Below are positions 38,378 through 50,300 of a DNA stretch of 64,000 nt, piece by piece. The translations under genes were made by a program, and so were the position numbers. Each line of letters begins with the position of its first letter. Position 1 is the first letter of the stretch. Source of the stretch: an uncultured Fidelibacterota bacterium (GTDB lineage Bacteria; Fidelibacterota; Marinisomatia; Marinisomatales; UBA1611); NCBI GenBank assembly GCA_913043235.1, contig CAJWLO010000004.1, positions 18,351 through 82,350 of the forward strand, in the 5' to 3' direction. The notes under the pieces were generated by a model. It saw only the letters and a list, made by a program, of their open reading frames with translations, was not told the DNA's origin and did no database searches.

Positions 38378-39493
38378 ATGCCTTACTTTGATCATAGTGC
38401 AACTACGCCCGTTCATCCTGATGTTTTGGAATTAATGAAAACAACCCAACGGGATGTATACGGCAATCCTTCCAGTGTACATACCCAGGGCCGTAAATCA
38501 AAGTCCATTATAGAAAAAGCTCGAACACAACTAGCTGATGCAATTGGTGCAAAACCTGATCAGATAATTTTTACCAGCGGGGGAAGTGAATCAAATAATC
38601 AGGTATTGTGGTCTATGATAAATAGGAATATAAAACATATCATATCAACTGAGATCGAGCATCCTGCTATCTTGAATGTCCTGAGAGCCATGGAACAATT
38701 TGGTATAAATCACGATTGTATTTCTGTAGACCGTAATGGTATAATGAATTTTCATGAATTTGAGAACTCAATCCGGGAGACAACCGGACTTATTTCTGTC
38801 ATGCTGGCAAATAATGAAGTGGGAACCATACAGCCTGTAAAAAAAATTGTTAAAACAGCAAAACAAAAATCAATCCCAGTTCATACAGATGCGGTACAGT
38901 GTCTTGGGAAAATTCCCATCGATGTAGATGAACTGGGCATAGATTATCTTTCTCTTTCAGCACACAAGTTTTACGGCCCTAAAGGGTTGGGAATACTTTA
39001 TATTCGGGATAAGGAATCCATTTCGGCATTGATTATCGGCGGTGGACAGGAAATGGGGTTGCGAGCAGGAACAGAAAACATAGCATTAATTGCCGGAATG
39101 GGCCTCGCCGCAGAAATAGCCACAACAAATCTACATAGCCATGTTCACCATCTGAGGAACCTAGAAACTCAATTTAAAACAGGACTAAAACTATTTTTCC
39201 CCAATGCTATTTTTAATGGTGATGATATACGCAAACTGCCAGGTCTGATCAATGTGTCTTTTCCTGGATTCAAATCTGATATCATGATTGCCAAACTTGA
39301 TCGTGCCGGTATAGCAGTCTCCAGCGGCTCAGCCTGCGGTTCCGGAATTGTTAAACCCTCAGATATACTAAGGGCCATGGAAGTGGAAGATGAATTAAAT
39401 ATCTGCACTTTGCGCATCAGTTTTGGCCGTACAAATACTGCTGATGAAATAGCAAATCTTTTGTCTGAAATCAATTCCATTACTAAGTCCTGA
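38378..39493 (+). CDS. Cysteine desulfurase (NifS/IscS type)
   Basis: 371 residues. PLP Lys in SLSAHKFYGPKGLGILY (about 196) and active-site Cys in VSSGSACGSG (about 317). N-terminal YFDHSATTPVHPDV is characteristic. It removes sulfur from cysteine. One-base overlap with mnmA (TGATG) makes it the likely sulfur donor for the tRNA 2-thiolation below. Confidence 0.94.
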   Translation: MPYFDHSATTPVHPDVLELMKTTQRDVYGNPSSVHTQGRKSKSIIEKARTQLADAIGAKPDQIIFTSGGSESNNQVLWSMINRNIKHIISTEIEHPAILNVLRAMEQFGINHDCISVDRNGIMNFHEFENSIRETTGLISVMLANNEVGTIQPVKKIVKTAKQKSIPVHTDAVQCLGKIPIDVDELGIDYLSLSAHKFYGPKGLGILYIRDKESISALIIGGGQEMGLRAGTENIALIAGMGLAAEIATTNLHSHVHHLRNLETQFKTGLKLFFPNAIFNGDDIRKLPGLINVSFPGFKSDIMIAKLDRAGIAVSSGSACGSGIVKPSDILRAMEVEDELNICTLRISFGRTNTADEIANLLSEINSITKS

Positions 39494-40566
39494 TGGAACA
39501 CGTAATAATCGGACTCAGTGGTGGTGTTGATAGTGCCGTGGCAGCCGCTCAAATTGTTCAACAAGGTTATAGCGCTGAAGGGTTATTCATGAAAAACTGG
39601 GAAGAAGATTCCCATTATTGCACATCAGAAGAAGATTACAAAGATGCCCTTCAAATCTGTGAATTACTTGGTATACCATTACGGTCTGTTAATTTTTCCA
39701 AAGAATATTGGGATAAGGTTTTTAAACATTTCCTAAATGAATATAAGCTTGGCCGCACTCCAAATCCCGATATCCTCTGCAATACAGAAATTAAATTCAA
39801 AACTTTTCTGGATTATGCAAAGGAAATGGGCGCAGATAAAATTGCCACCGGGCATTACGCACGAATCTTAAGGGACAATAAGTCGCTTAGGTTGGCCAGG
39901 GGTATTGATCAAAACAAAGACCAGAGTTATTTTTTATACAGGCTAAACCAGAAGCAGCTTTCCCAAGCCGTTTTCCCTATCGGTGACAGTGACAAAATGA
40001 CTGTACGCCAAAAAGCAAAGGAACTAGGGTTCCATAATCATTGCAAAAAAGATAGCACTGGAATTTGTTTTATTGGTGAGAGGCATTTTAAGGAATTTTT
40101 ACAGCGCTACCTGCCTGCACAACCGGGAGACATTATTAATGAGGAAGGGAAACACGTAGGTCAGCATGAAGGATTGATGTACTATACCATGGGCCAGCGT
40201 CAAGGTCTAGGAATTGGCGGTGGACACGGGACACTGGAAAAACCATGGTATGTTCTGGATAAAAACATCGAAAAAAATACCCTTATCGTCGGCCAAGGAA
40301 ACGATCACCCTGGTCTTTACCATCGATCATTAAGTTGTTCCCATATTCACTGGATTTCAGGGAAAATACCAGAATCAAAACTACTTTCTGCAAAAATTCG
40401 CTATCGGGCCCAAGATGCCCCTTGCAAAATTAAAATGACTTCAGAACAATCCATTTCTGTTGTGTTTGAGGAACCTCAATTTGCCATTGCACCTGGACAA
40501 TCAATTGTATTTTATGGGCAGGATATCTGCCTAGGCGGCGCGATTATTGATTCAAGATGGAATTAA
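39493..40566 (+). CDS. mnmA: tRNA-specific 2-thiouridylase
   Basis: 357 residues. PP-loop GLSGGVDSAVAA at the start, catalytic Cys region PDILCNTEIKF (about 95), ATGHYAR, DQSYFLYRL, and second Cys in DSTGICFIGE (about 190). Adds sulfur at U34 of Lys, Glu and Gln tRNAs. Coupled to the cysteine desulfurase that can supply the persulfide. Confidence 0.96.
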   Translation: MEHVIIGLSGGVDSAVAAAQIVQQGYSAEGLFMKNWEEDSHYCTSEEDYKDALQICELLGIPLRSVNFSKEYWDKVFKHFLNEYKLGRTPNPDILCNTEIKFKTFLDYAKEMGADKIATGHYARILRDNKSLRLARGIDQNKDQSYFLYRLNQKQLSQAVFPIGDSDKMTVRQKAKELGFHNHCKKDSTGICFIGERHFKEFLQRYLPAQPGDIINEEGKHVGQHEGLMYYTMGQRQGLGIGGGHGTLEKPWYVLDKNIEKNTLIVGQGNDHPGLYHRSLSCSHIHWISGKIPESKLLSAKIRYRAQDAPCKIKMTSEQSISVVFEEPQFAIAPGQSIVFYGQDICLGGAIIDSRWN

Positions 40567-40634
40567 AAAATTTAAGAAAATGATTGTTCTTCTTTATTTT
40601 GGAACAAAGTCTTCCGTATTAAATTTGTTTATAT

Positions 40635-41159
40635 ATGAACACCTTAAATAAACAGATTCTTCAATTATTCATTTGTTCAAGCCTTCTTTTAGGCCAATTC
40701 AGAAATGATATACCAGTAAAATCATTACCTTCAAACCTGAATGGAGAATTGAGCAACATACAGGGATTGTCCTTATTTGACCCTGCTCGTTTTGATATCC
40801 AGCACGGCTTCACTATGAGCATGGCAAGTCTAGGCGGGCGTTCTTTTTCCATGACAGGATATACAAGTCATATCAGCTATTGGGCCTCAGATAACCTAGC
40901 GCTGAATGCAAAAATTATGCTATTTAATACTATGGAACCCTTTGCAAGAGAAAATGTGGGCGGCATGCAAAACCTTCAGTTAGCTTATGACGCCGGCATC
41001 ACTTTCAGGCCCACTGAGAATTCATTTCTTAGGTTTGAACTACGATCACATAATAGTCCTTATTACCAAAATAGCAACTATAACTTAAATCGGTTAGGTC
41101 ACTCACCTAATCAAAGGAATTCTTTTTATTTTTCCCCTGGACCAAGGATCCAGGATTAA
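40635..41159 (+). CDS. Secreted/outer-membrane-like hypothetical protein
   Basis: 174 residues with a signal peptide (MNTLNKQILQLFICSSLLLGQ) and alternating aromatic/polar strands suggesting a small beta structure. DPARFDIQHGFTMSMAS resembles segments of envelope proteins. No named family. Its stop is directly followed by the GTG start of the LytR_C gene. Confidence 0.6.
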   Translation: MNTLNKQILQLFICSSLLLGQFRNDIPVKSLPSNLNGELSNIQGLSLFDPARFDIQHGFTMSMASLGGRSFSMTGYTSHISYWASDNLALNAKIMLFNTMEPFARENVGGMQNLQLAYDAGITFRPTENSFLRFELRSHNSPYYQNSNYNLNRLGHSPNQRNSFYFSPGPRIQD

Positions 41160-41711
41160 GTGCCTGGAAAAAAACGGAAATCAGGGAAACAGCTCAAGAA
41201 AAAGCTTCAATCTCAAAATATGACTCTCAATGGAGCTATCGGTATCGTAGGGGTATTACTTATTGGTTTCATTATCTCTTTTTCCCGCAATGCATCTCAC
41301 AGTGGCATTCCAGTTGAGGTTACCTTTCCAGAAATAGAGAATCAACCAAAACTGGCAGTGGAGATATTTAAAAAAAACCCAATCCAGGATATTAAAATAG
41401 AAGTACTAAACGGATGTGGAATTCAGGGATTGGCAGCAAAAACAGCTGAATTTCTTCGTTTGAAACAATTGGATGTAGTACGATCCGATGATGCAGATCA
41501 TCACAATTATCCCAAAACAGTAATTATACAACGCAATGAGAATATAGAAAGCCTAAAACACGTTTCTAATTCTTTTGGAGTTTTAATGAATGATGAATCC
41601 AGGATAAAAATTGTACCCGATGAAACTCTGGGAGTGGATGTAACTATTATCCTGGGCAAGGATTATGAATCATTCCCCGAGTTCAATAGTTTTCTTTCTT
41701 CCAAACCATAA
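41160..41711 (+). CDS. LytR C-terminal-domain membrane protein
   Basis: 183 residues starting at GTG directly after the previous stop. Basic N-terminus, one membrane helix (GAIGIVGVLLIGFIISF), then a LytR_C domain (IEVLNGCGIQGLAAKTAEFL ... VIIQRNENIESLKHV). In other bacteria this domain is attached to cell-wall polymer ligases; here it stands alone. Likely an inner-membrane protein facing the periplasm. Cotranscribed with rsfS. Confidence 0.75.
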   Translation: MPGKKRKSGKQLKKKLQSQNMTLNGAIGIVGVLLIGFIISFSRNASHSGIPVEVTFPEIENQPKLAVEIFKKNPIQDIKIEVLNGCGIQGLAAKTAEFLRLKQLDVVRSDDADHHNYPKTVIIQRNENIESLKHVSNSFGVLMNDESRIKIVPDETLGVDVTIILGKDYESFPEFNSFLSSKP

Positions 41712-42095
41712 TTGACAAAAAAGTCGCCAGGATCCAAAACAAAGACTCCGCTATTAGATCACATTGCTGAATTGGCACTGGAAAAAAAAGCAGCCAATGT
41801 GATTAGCTTAGATGTTCGCGGTTTATCATCGATTACGAATCACTACTTAATCTGTTCAGCAGATACAGAACCTCAGGTAAAGGCCATTGCAGATAACATC
41901 CGTAGAGGAACACCGGATAAACCTTGGCACTTGGAAGGATATGAAAAATTAAAATGGGTTCTTTTAGATTATGTGGACTTAGTTGTACATGTTTTCAGAT
42001 CGGAAGAGCGGTATTACTACAATTTAGAAAAACTATGGGCTGATGCCCCAATAATAGAATTCTCTGATGAAAATACTGAAAAAACAACTGACTGA
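41712..42095 (+). CDS. rsfS: Ribosomal silencing factor RsfS
   Basis: 127 residues. DUF143 motifs: LDVRGLSSITNHYLICSA, WHLEGYEKLKWVLLDYVDLV and VHVFRSEERYYYNLEKLW. It binds uL14 and blocks joining of ribosomal subunits under starvation. The start is TTG directly after the preceding stop; a slightly later start is possible. It overlaps argS by 29 bases. Confidence 0.93.
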   Translation: MTKKSPGSKTKTPLLDHIAELALEKKAANVISLDVRGLSSITNHYLICSADTEPQVKAIADNIRRGTPDKPWHLEGYEKLKWVLLDYVDLVVHVFRSEERYYYNLEKLWADAPIIEFSDENTEKTTD

Positions 42096-43701
42096 TGGTA
42101 TCCAAAAAGCTCTGGAATCTCTAACGTATCCCGAAAAGGATTTTTCATTAGCGCCACCCAATAATCCTGACTTTGGAAATATATCCAGTAATATAGCACT
42201 ATTATTAGCGAATGATTTAAAAACGTCTCCCCTTGAAATTGCAAATGCGATTGCCAATGAACTACAAACCACTGTTCAGGATCATATCGAGTCTATCACT
42301 GTTACCCCACCGGGATTTATTAATTTTTTCATTCAAAACTCTTTCTTCCAATCCTCTATCAAATCAATACATAAAGCAGGGAATAATTATGGTAAAGGGA
42401 TTATAGGCCATAACAAAACTGCTAATGTAGAATTTGTAAGTGCTAACCCCACCGGGCCCTTAACAGTCGGGCATGGACGAAATGCCGTTCTGGGAGATTC
42501 TATTGCCAATATATTGGAGTGGAATGGCTATAAAATAACACGAGAGTATTATTATAATGATGCCGGTCGCCAGATGCTCATTCTAGGGCAATCTGTTGAA
42601 GCGCGTTATTTAGAACTATGTGGCCGAAAATCCAATTTCCCAGATGAGGGTTATCAGGGGGAATACATCAAGGAAATTGCCGCTCAAATCTTAGATCGTC
42701 GTGGAGTCGAACTGCAATCCGGGTCACATTATTTTAAAGATGATGCTGAAAAAGAAATTTTTTCTGATATAAAAAATATCCTCGAAAAACTCAGAATTCA
42801 GTTTGATTATTTTGCCAACGAAAAAACATTTTATGAAAATGGGGCGATTGATCAATTTATATTAGAACTAAAGGAAAAAGACCTGGTTTACGAAAAAGAT
42901 GGAGCCACCTGGTTTCGGGCTACCGCTCTTGGAAAAGAAAAAGACAGGGTTTATATTAAAACCAGCGGTGAACCAACATATAGGGTGCCGGATACAGCCT
43001 ACCATCGGGACAAACTGGAACGAAAGTTTGATCTTATTGTAGATATTTTTGGTGCAGACCATGCCGACAGCTATCCGGATGTCCTTCTTGCACTTCAAGC
43101 ACTGGGTATTGATACCAGCCCTATAAAAGTTTTGCTTTATCAATTTGTAACCCTAATGAGGGACGGTGAAAAAGTAAAAATGTCAACCCGTAAGGCTAAT
43201 TTTGTTACTCTCGATGAACTGATAAATGACCTGGGACCCGATGTGGTACGGTATTTTTTCATCATGCGAAGTATGAATACTCATCTTGATTTTGACCTGG
43301 GTCTCGCAGCCGACCAGTCTGAAAATAATCCCGTATTTTATCTGCAATATGCCCATGCCCGAATCTGCAATATTATCAAGCACGGGTTGGAAAAAGGAAT
43401 TAAAAAAACAAGTGCTTTCAAGGATGATCTTCTCATCCATGAAGATGAATTAAACTTGATCCGGCACATGGTTCGTTTTCCAGAACTCATTGAAACTGCC
43501 CATGATTCCCTGGAACCACAAAATATTGCCAATTACCTTCAGGAACTTGCAGCCTATTTCCACCGTTTTTATGGTCAATGTCGGGTAATCACAGAAAATA
43601 AAGAATTATCCAAGGCGAGACTCGGACTTGTAAGCGCTGTTAAAATTATCCTGGCCAACGGCCTATCTATCTTGGGTATTACAGCGCCGGAACGCATGTA
43701 A
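42067..43701 (+). CDS. argS: Arginyl-tRNA synthetase
   Basis: 544 residues. HIGH-like motif in ANPTGPLTVGHGRNAVLGD (about 130), KMSK-like motif in KVKMSTRKANFV (about 370), and a C-terminal DALR anticodon domain (FYLQYAHARICNIIK; AAYFHRFYGQCRV). Charges tRNA-Arg. Overlaps marC by one base (TAATG). Confidence 0.96.
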   Translation: MKILKKQLTDGIQKALESLTYPEKDFSLAPPNNPDFGNISSNIALLLANDLKTSPLEIANAIANELQTTVQDHIESITVTPPGFINFFIQNSFFQSSIKSIHKAGNNYGKGIIGHNKTANVEFVSANPTGPLTVGHGRNAVLGDSIANILEWNGYKITREYYYNDAGRQMLILGQSVEARYLELCGRKSNFPDEGYQGEYIKEIAAQILDRRGVELQSGSHYFKDDAEKEIFSDIKNILEKLRIQFDYFANEKTFYENGAIDQFILELKEKDLVYEKDGATWFRATALGKEKDRVYIKTSGEPTYRVPDTAYHRDKLERKFDLIVDIFGADHADSYPDVLLALQALGIDTSPIKVLLYQFVTLMRDGEKVKMSTRKANFVTLDELINDLGPDVVRYFFIMRSMNTHLDFDLGLAADQSENNPVFYLQYAHARICNIIKHGLEKGIKKTSAFKDDLLIHEDELNLIRHMVRFPELIETAHDSLEPQNIANYLQELAAYFHRFYGQCRVITENKELSKARLGLVSAVKIILANGLSILGITAPERM

Positions 43702-44351
43702 TGAATACCTTCTTGCAAACCGAATTTCAGTTTTTCATCCTTTGTCTTACAACATTGTTTACACTGATCAATCCAATAGGTATTGCTCCTATCCTGGTGA
43801 TTATGATCGAACGCTTTTCCAAGCCAGAACGAATTACTATTGCAAAACAAGGGACAATAACTGCTTGTCTCATACTAATTATTTTTGCCTTTCTGGGTTC
43901 GCTTATCTTTAATTTTTTCGCAATTACTATCGAAGCATTTCAAATCATGGGTGGTATAATATTTTTTCGGAGCGGATTTAAAATGATGGATGCAAAAGTG
44001 GGACGCTCCCGCACTACACCTCTGGAAGAAACCGAATCACAGGAAAGCGATGATATTGCCATTAGTCCTATTGGTATCCCTCTTATTGCCGGACCCGGAG
44101 CGATTACCGCAACTATGCTCCTGTCCAGTAAGGTACCAAATGTTCATAGCTATATCTCAATTGGATTGGCAATCCTTTTGGTACTATCCATGGTGTATCT
44201 GATATTAAGAAATGGTGACCTGATGATCAATGCCCTAGGGGTTAAAGGCATGAGGGTAATCCAGCGTCTCATGGGTCTCATTTTGATGGTAATTGCGGTG
44301 CAGTTTGTGATCAACGGGGTAACCACAGTGCTCCAGCAGATATTAACTTAA
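43701..44351 (+). CDS. MarC-family membrane protein
   Basis: 216 residues with about six membrane helices. TLINPIGIAPILVIM near the start and SPIGIPLIAGPGAITATML in the middle are the two repeated half-motifs of the MarC/UPF0056 family. Function in transport or stress remains undefined for the family. The next gene on the other strand ends two bases away. Confidence 0.9.
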   Translation: MNTFLQTEFQFFILCLTTLFTLINPIGIAPILVIMIERFSKPERITIAKQGTITACLILIIFAFLGSLIFNFFAITIEAFQIMGGIIFFRSGFKMMDAKVGRSRTTPLEETESQESDDIAISPIGIPLIAGPGAITATMLLSSKVPNVHSYISIGLAILLVLSMVYLILRNGDLMINALGVKGMRVIQRLMGLILMVIAVQFVINGVTTVLQQILT

Positions 44352-44352
44352 A

Positions 44353-47300
44353 CTATTTCAACAATAACATTTTCTGTATGCGGGCTTCTTCTCCCGCCTG
44401 TAGACGAATAAAATAGACACCGGAACTCACTGGTTTCAAGGTAGCATCTCTACCATACCAGGTGAACTGATGTTTGCCTGGTTTCATGATATTTTGATCA
44501 ATAGTCTTAATGGTTCGACCCATCAGATCATAGATACGAATGGAGATAGGACTGGCTTTTGGCAAATCATACTTAATGACCGTTTGAGCGTTGAATGGAT
44601 TTGGATAATTAGCGTGAACTGTAAATTTTTCTGGATATAGTTCCATGGAAATGCTCTCCATTCCCGAAATGATCACCTCTTTATTTTCATTCATGAATCT
44701 GTATTGTATCTTGGCATTGAAATATTCATCGTTTGTACTGGGCAACTGAATAGTGATTGCTGTATCCAATCCTATATGGTCTGCCATAGAAAACAATTTT
44801 ATTTGTGAGACTGTGTCTTGCGCAGTAAATAAAAATGTGCCTGGTTTCTGATCACGCATTTGAAAACGGGCCAGATCCAAGTTGGTTTCACCTATCAGAA
44901 TCTCACCCATTTTCAGCCCGGATGGTTGGTAAAATTTCAAAGTGCGCCCGATGACCTTAAGATTTTGGAATCCCCAGATCCGTGCTGCCAAAAGAGTGGT
45001 ATCAAAATCAAGATCATGGTAGCGCCACTGCCACATCTTGGCAAAAGCTTTCAGGTCTTCCATATCCGCCTGATTGTCGGGTTGAGGACGCACGTGAGGA
45101 GGTTCTCCTAAATAGGGCCCCAGATCCGTATCGGGCCAGTTACTGTTAAAGGCCAAGATATCCGCCACTGTGATATCATAATCATTGTCCATATCACCCC
45201 ATAAGCGACTGAAAAATTGTAGCGTATCAGCTACATAAAGGGTGTTGATTGCAAAAGCACTATCAATAAATACAGTTATAGTATCGTAACTGGACAAGGT
45301 GTCCTGCCATAAGATGGAAATGATTGAGTCAGCATAGGTGTTTGTGGACATAAATTGTGTATCCACATTAGAATTAACAGCTAACTTATAGGAATAGATC
45401 GGTCGGTTAAATTTTATGGTGATGGTATCCCCTTTTAGGACTGATAAAAACCCTGATGAATCATTCACATCCGGAGTAAAACTTGTAATAAATGGTTCTG
45501 TATTATCAAAATAAACACCATCTGTTCGTGGAATAAAGGATACATTGGTCGCTAAATCCACAGCTCGGATATAAGTAAAATATAATGTATCCTGCACGAG
45601 GCTTAGGTTGCGGATGGTAATGCTGTCGGTACTATCCGTAGAAAACCAGTTCAAGATATTGGTGGTATCGTTCCCGGTGCCAATGGCCAACTGATAATAA
45701 TCTATTTCTGTATTATCAGAAAAACCAGACCAAGTATACTTCAAGGATGTAGAATCCGGGGTATAATCCGCATCCATGATCCACTGTCCATCTACAATGA
45801 ATCCAGTATCGGGTCTTGCCAGATCAATATATATCCCGTCTCCCCAGAGGGTATCTGAATGATTCCCGGCAGAATCTTCAACAAAAACCCCTATAAAATA
45901 ATCATTATCATTGGCCAGACTAAGACTACCAAGCCCTTTTTTATTCTCACCGCCTGAAGAACTCCAAGCCACAATATCAGTCACAACCGAATCTGAACCC
46001 AAGCTTACAAAACCATCCCGGATCCCAGAAAAGCCATCTTCATGGTCCCAGTATACCCATAATGAATCTGATTGATTAGAATAATCCAGGTCCAGTGAAT
46101 CTGTGCCCACCAATAGTGCCGACAGAATTGGTTCTGTTTTATCCAGTATTATACCTACACCATTGGAAGTTGTGGAAATTGTATCTCCAAAATTTCCTGC
46201 TGTATCCCGGTAGGTAATGGCAAAAGTTTGTTGACCTTCTGGATCATTATCTATGAATTCCCGGGTTGCAGTCCAATTCATCCCTAAATTAGACGAAACA
46301 AGACTAAGTGTATCCGCATTCAAGATGGAAACCGGGTTTTTTAAGCCCTCACTGCTTGTAAAACTCAAATTCCCCTGATCTCCTCGCTTTGTCCAATAGG
46401 AACCAAATTCATTATTGGACGTTAGCAATACATCTGAAAGATCAGGTGCTGTTTCATCAATATGGATCAGAGTCTCATGTGCTGTTCCGGTGGTAGTATT
46501 CCCTGCCCGATCCAAGATTTGAGCCGTAAACTGTACATCTGCACCTTCTGCATAGCCATCCAAAGCCACGAATATTCCCCGGCTCATATCAATATTCAAC
46601 ATCCCGGATGATGTAATGGTCACAGCGTGTCCTGCGTTTATAAAAGGACCATTATTAATGCTGGTCTGCAGTTGACAGATTCCATCAATGAGGCTTTCAT
46701 CGTCTTGTGCAATAGGAACTGATACTATTACTGTATCATTGCTGGAATTCCAGTAATTCTGCTCAATCGTTCCGCCTTTGGAAAATACGGTATCAATACT
46801 GAAATCAGCGGGTGGAGATTGGTCAAATAATACATATCCGCTGTTTGTTCCGTGGGTTGTATCAATCGGAACACCCGAGTTACCAACCCAGTCCTCAAAT
46901 ATAATTGTATACGATAAATATCCCTCCTCCTCTGCTCCAGTCATTTCATAATTAGCTAGAAATGATCCGTTTTGATCTACAATTTCTGCAGACGGATTGC
47001 CAGCGATTGTTATTATGGGGTCAGGCCGCAGTAGCTCGCTGGGCGTATATTCAACAAATATGGTGTCTCCTGTAATACACAGCGAGGTATCGTTGGCGTT
47101 ACTGCTGTAAAATAATATATTTAAGCAAGTCGGTACCGTACGGTCGAATCGTACCTGCGAACCGTCATTTGTAGTTGTCACTGTCCCCGACTCGTTTCCG
47201 GCTGAATCAGTCATGAACAGGCTAAATGGTACCCAGCCCTCCGTTTCTGATCCGTCAAAGGTATGGGTGGTCAAAAAATCCAGTACAGATTGTGCTGGTA

Positions 47301-50300
47301 TCTTATTGGCACCTGCCAGAGAAACAGCTAAACTGCGACTTGCTTCCGATATGGAGAAAGTCAGGGTATCTGTATCACCTGTTTTTGCCAGAGAATCGCC
47401 ATAAACATTATTTGATCTCATGGAAACTGTAGAGATTACTGGAGGTGTTTTATCAAAACAGACCTGGCTACCATTGGTAGTGGTATCCGCATCTGGTCCG
47501 GTCAATCCCCCCAAATCAGCATAGGAAACGGTAAATGGAATGCATTGTTCATCATTACTCTCTGACATAACAATGTATCCCATATAAGTTGTACTAGATG
47601 GATTTGACACAATTGAGTTACTACCATCAATGATTATCGTACAATTATTCAGTGGTTCATTAGCTGTGAATTGAACGAATACCGTGTCACCCACCTTGGC
47701 CCAGGAAGAATCCGTATTGCTGGAATATATTCCTGTGGAAACGACTTCCGGTGGACCGGTATCATGATTGACAAAACTCTCATCCGTGGGTGAAATCACC
47801 TGTACGCCTGGATTCCCGGCACGATCTACAAAATCAATCGTGTATGAAAGTATCCCTGAAGGTTCTGTGCCATCGAGGGTGATGGTTGCAGTATATGTAT
47901 CCCCCGATAGAGTTGGCACTGATACCTGACCCGAAATCGTAACCGTGATTGAATCAGAAATTATCGGCTCGGCAGGAGTGAAAGATAGATAAACTTCGTC
48001 TCCTCCAATTGCGATGACGGTGTTATTGGCATTATTTGATTCTATATGCACCAATGTTAACGTGGGTGCTGTTTTATCAAAAATTACTTGGCTCATGTTG
48101 GTTGTATTTGCGACCGTATCACTGACCAGACCAACCGAATCTGTGACCAGGATCTCAAAATTAATAATCCCCTCATCGTTATCCGAGTCTGCCATGACAT
48201 ATCGGCCAGAATATTGTTCGCTGCCCAGATCAGTCACTTCTGCTGTTTGGGTTGCAATTGTAACTGTCTGGTTGGTTAACAATTCAGCACCTGTAAAAAT
48301 TACTGTTACTGTATCACCAACTTTTGCCCAGGCAGGATCAAGATTAGATGAAATGATAGTAACCGGATCTAATGTGGGTTTTGTATTGTCAAAGGTTACC
48401 ACCGTATTATCTGTGGTTTGGGTAAAACCATCAGCCGGGTTACCTCGTAGATCCACCAGACCGTTGATAGTAAATGCAATGACACCTTCCGCATCGCCAT
48501 CCTGCATGGTGTAGGTTCCTGCCCAGGAAGAGTCACCACTGACACTTGCCACAGAACCAGCGTTTCCAGAAACAGTAATGGTAGGTACTTGCAGTAGTGG
48601 TTCAGTGGTAAAGGTAATCGTAATTATATGACCCACTGCGGCCAGAGTTGTATCTGAAAAATTTGAGGCATAGGATACCGTATTTACAACCGGCAGAACT
48701 TGATCGATCACCAGCCGATCTGAACTGATACTCCCTTCAGTCTCATTTCCCGGCCTATCGGTTATTACTGCTTTAATGTAAATACTGTCTTCTTCCGCGA
48801 AGCCTGCCAGGGCTTCCACTTCCCCGGCTGATAGAGACATCAATTTATCTGAACCAAGCTCTGAACTGGTGATGTTAGAAGCATTGCCAATGGCTGTAAA
48901 AGCATTATTGCCAGCCTTGGCCCGCAACTGTACTGTTCCATTTTCCAGAGTAGTATCATTAGCAACGATCGGTATATTTACATTAAGACCTGTATTTGTG
49001 GAATTCCAAGAATTTTCCACCACATTACCCCCAGTAGATACAATAGCACCAACAGTAAAATCAGTGGGTGGTGTTCTGTCAAAGGTCACCTTACTGGAAT
49101 TGGTGGTGCCGACCACATTTGTGCCATTGTTCCCTGCTGAATCTGTGAACGCTATTTCAAATGCAACTATTCCTTCTGGGTCTGTATCGGTAAAAGCATA
49201 GATGGATTTGAATTGACTGGTATTTATATTAGTAGTCGTAGCGGACTGGGTAACAACCGTAACAGTGTTGTTGATAAGTGCTTCACTGACTGTGGCAGAG
49301 ATCGTCACCGTATCACCAACTTTGGCCCATTCTGTATCTGAGTTATTAGAGATAATAGAAACCGGCGATAATTCAGGTAACGTTCTGTCATAACGTACCG
49401 TTGAAGAACCTGCACCTACCGCACCGCCATTGTAGGTGCCGGGATTGCCTAAATAATCATTTGTGCTGATAGCAATATAATTAATATTTCCTTCGGTTTC
49501 TGACCCCGAAAACGTATATGTCGCTTCAAATTGTTCACCTCCCAGATCGGTCTCATCAGCAGCATTGCCACCTACGGTGACTGCAGGCAGGTCAACATCT
49601 TCATCATATGTAAGGGCAATGGTTATCACATCACCGGTTTTTGCCAGGTGTGGAAATGTATTGTTTGAAGTGATGGACACAGGATTTGGATTGTTCGCCT
49701 GCAGGTCGATAGCAGTATTTGTCGTACTGGTATCCCCAAGGGAGAAATTTCCCGCAACGTCAAATAGCAATGCGGATAACTGAGCTGTATCCCCGTGTGC
49801 AAAACCTGTCAACGCTTCAAAAACACTTTCTGGCGCAGTAACAACCTTTGTCCCAGAATTAAAATCAGCAGTAGTAATAGTATCTTTTTCTCCGAATGGG
49901 GCAAAATCATTTGTCCCGATTCTCCCGCGAAGCTGATAGGCAGACCCAACAATGACCCCAGTATCATAGATAGGTGTTTGAAATTCAATTGGTGAATCTA
50001 GTGTGGACCAGCTAGCGCCATTGATTGTGGCATGGTTCGCTGTTGCAGTAGAATCTGCAGTGGAAGGACCAGAACCCTCATCTATTCTCCAATAACCAAT
50101 AAGTCCCGCTTCCTCTCCAGTTAAATTAATCTCCCGCGATGCCTTTATTTGATCTTTGGTACGTACCACATTCCACAGGCGTACTTCATCAATACCTCCT
50201 TGAAAAAAATGACCAGTTCCATCCTTAGGAAAATTCCCCAAAACCATTTCTGCTGGGGCACCAGACCATTTTACGTCTCCCATAGCATCTGCAGAATCAA

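Noticed and set aside
48014-48514. 166-residue plus-strand ORF inside the giant gene
   Set aside because: Antisense shadow of the repeat-rich coding frame; similar shadows occur at 48869 and 49565, with no start signal or recognised motif.
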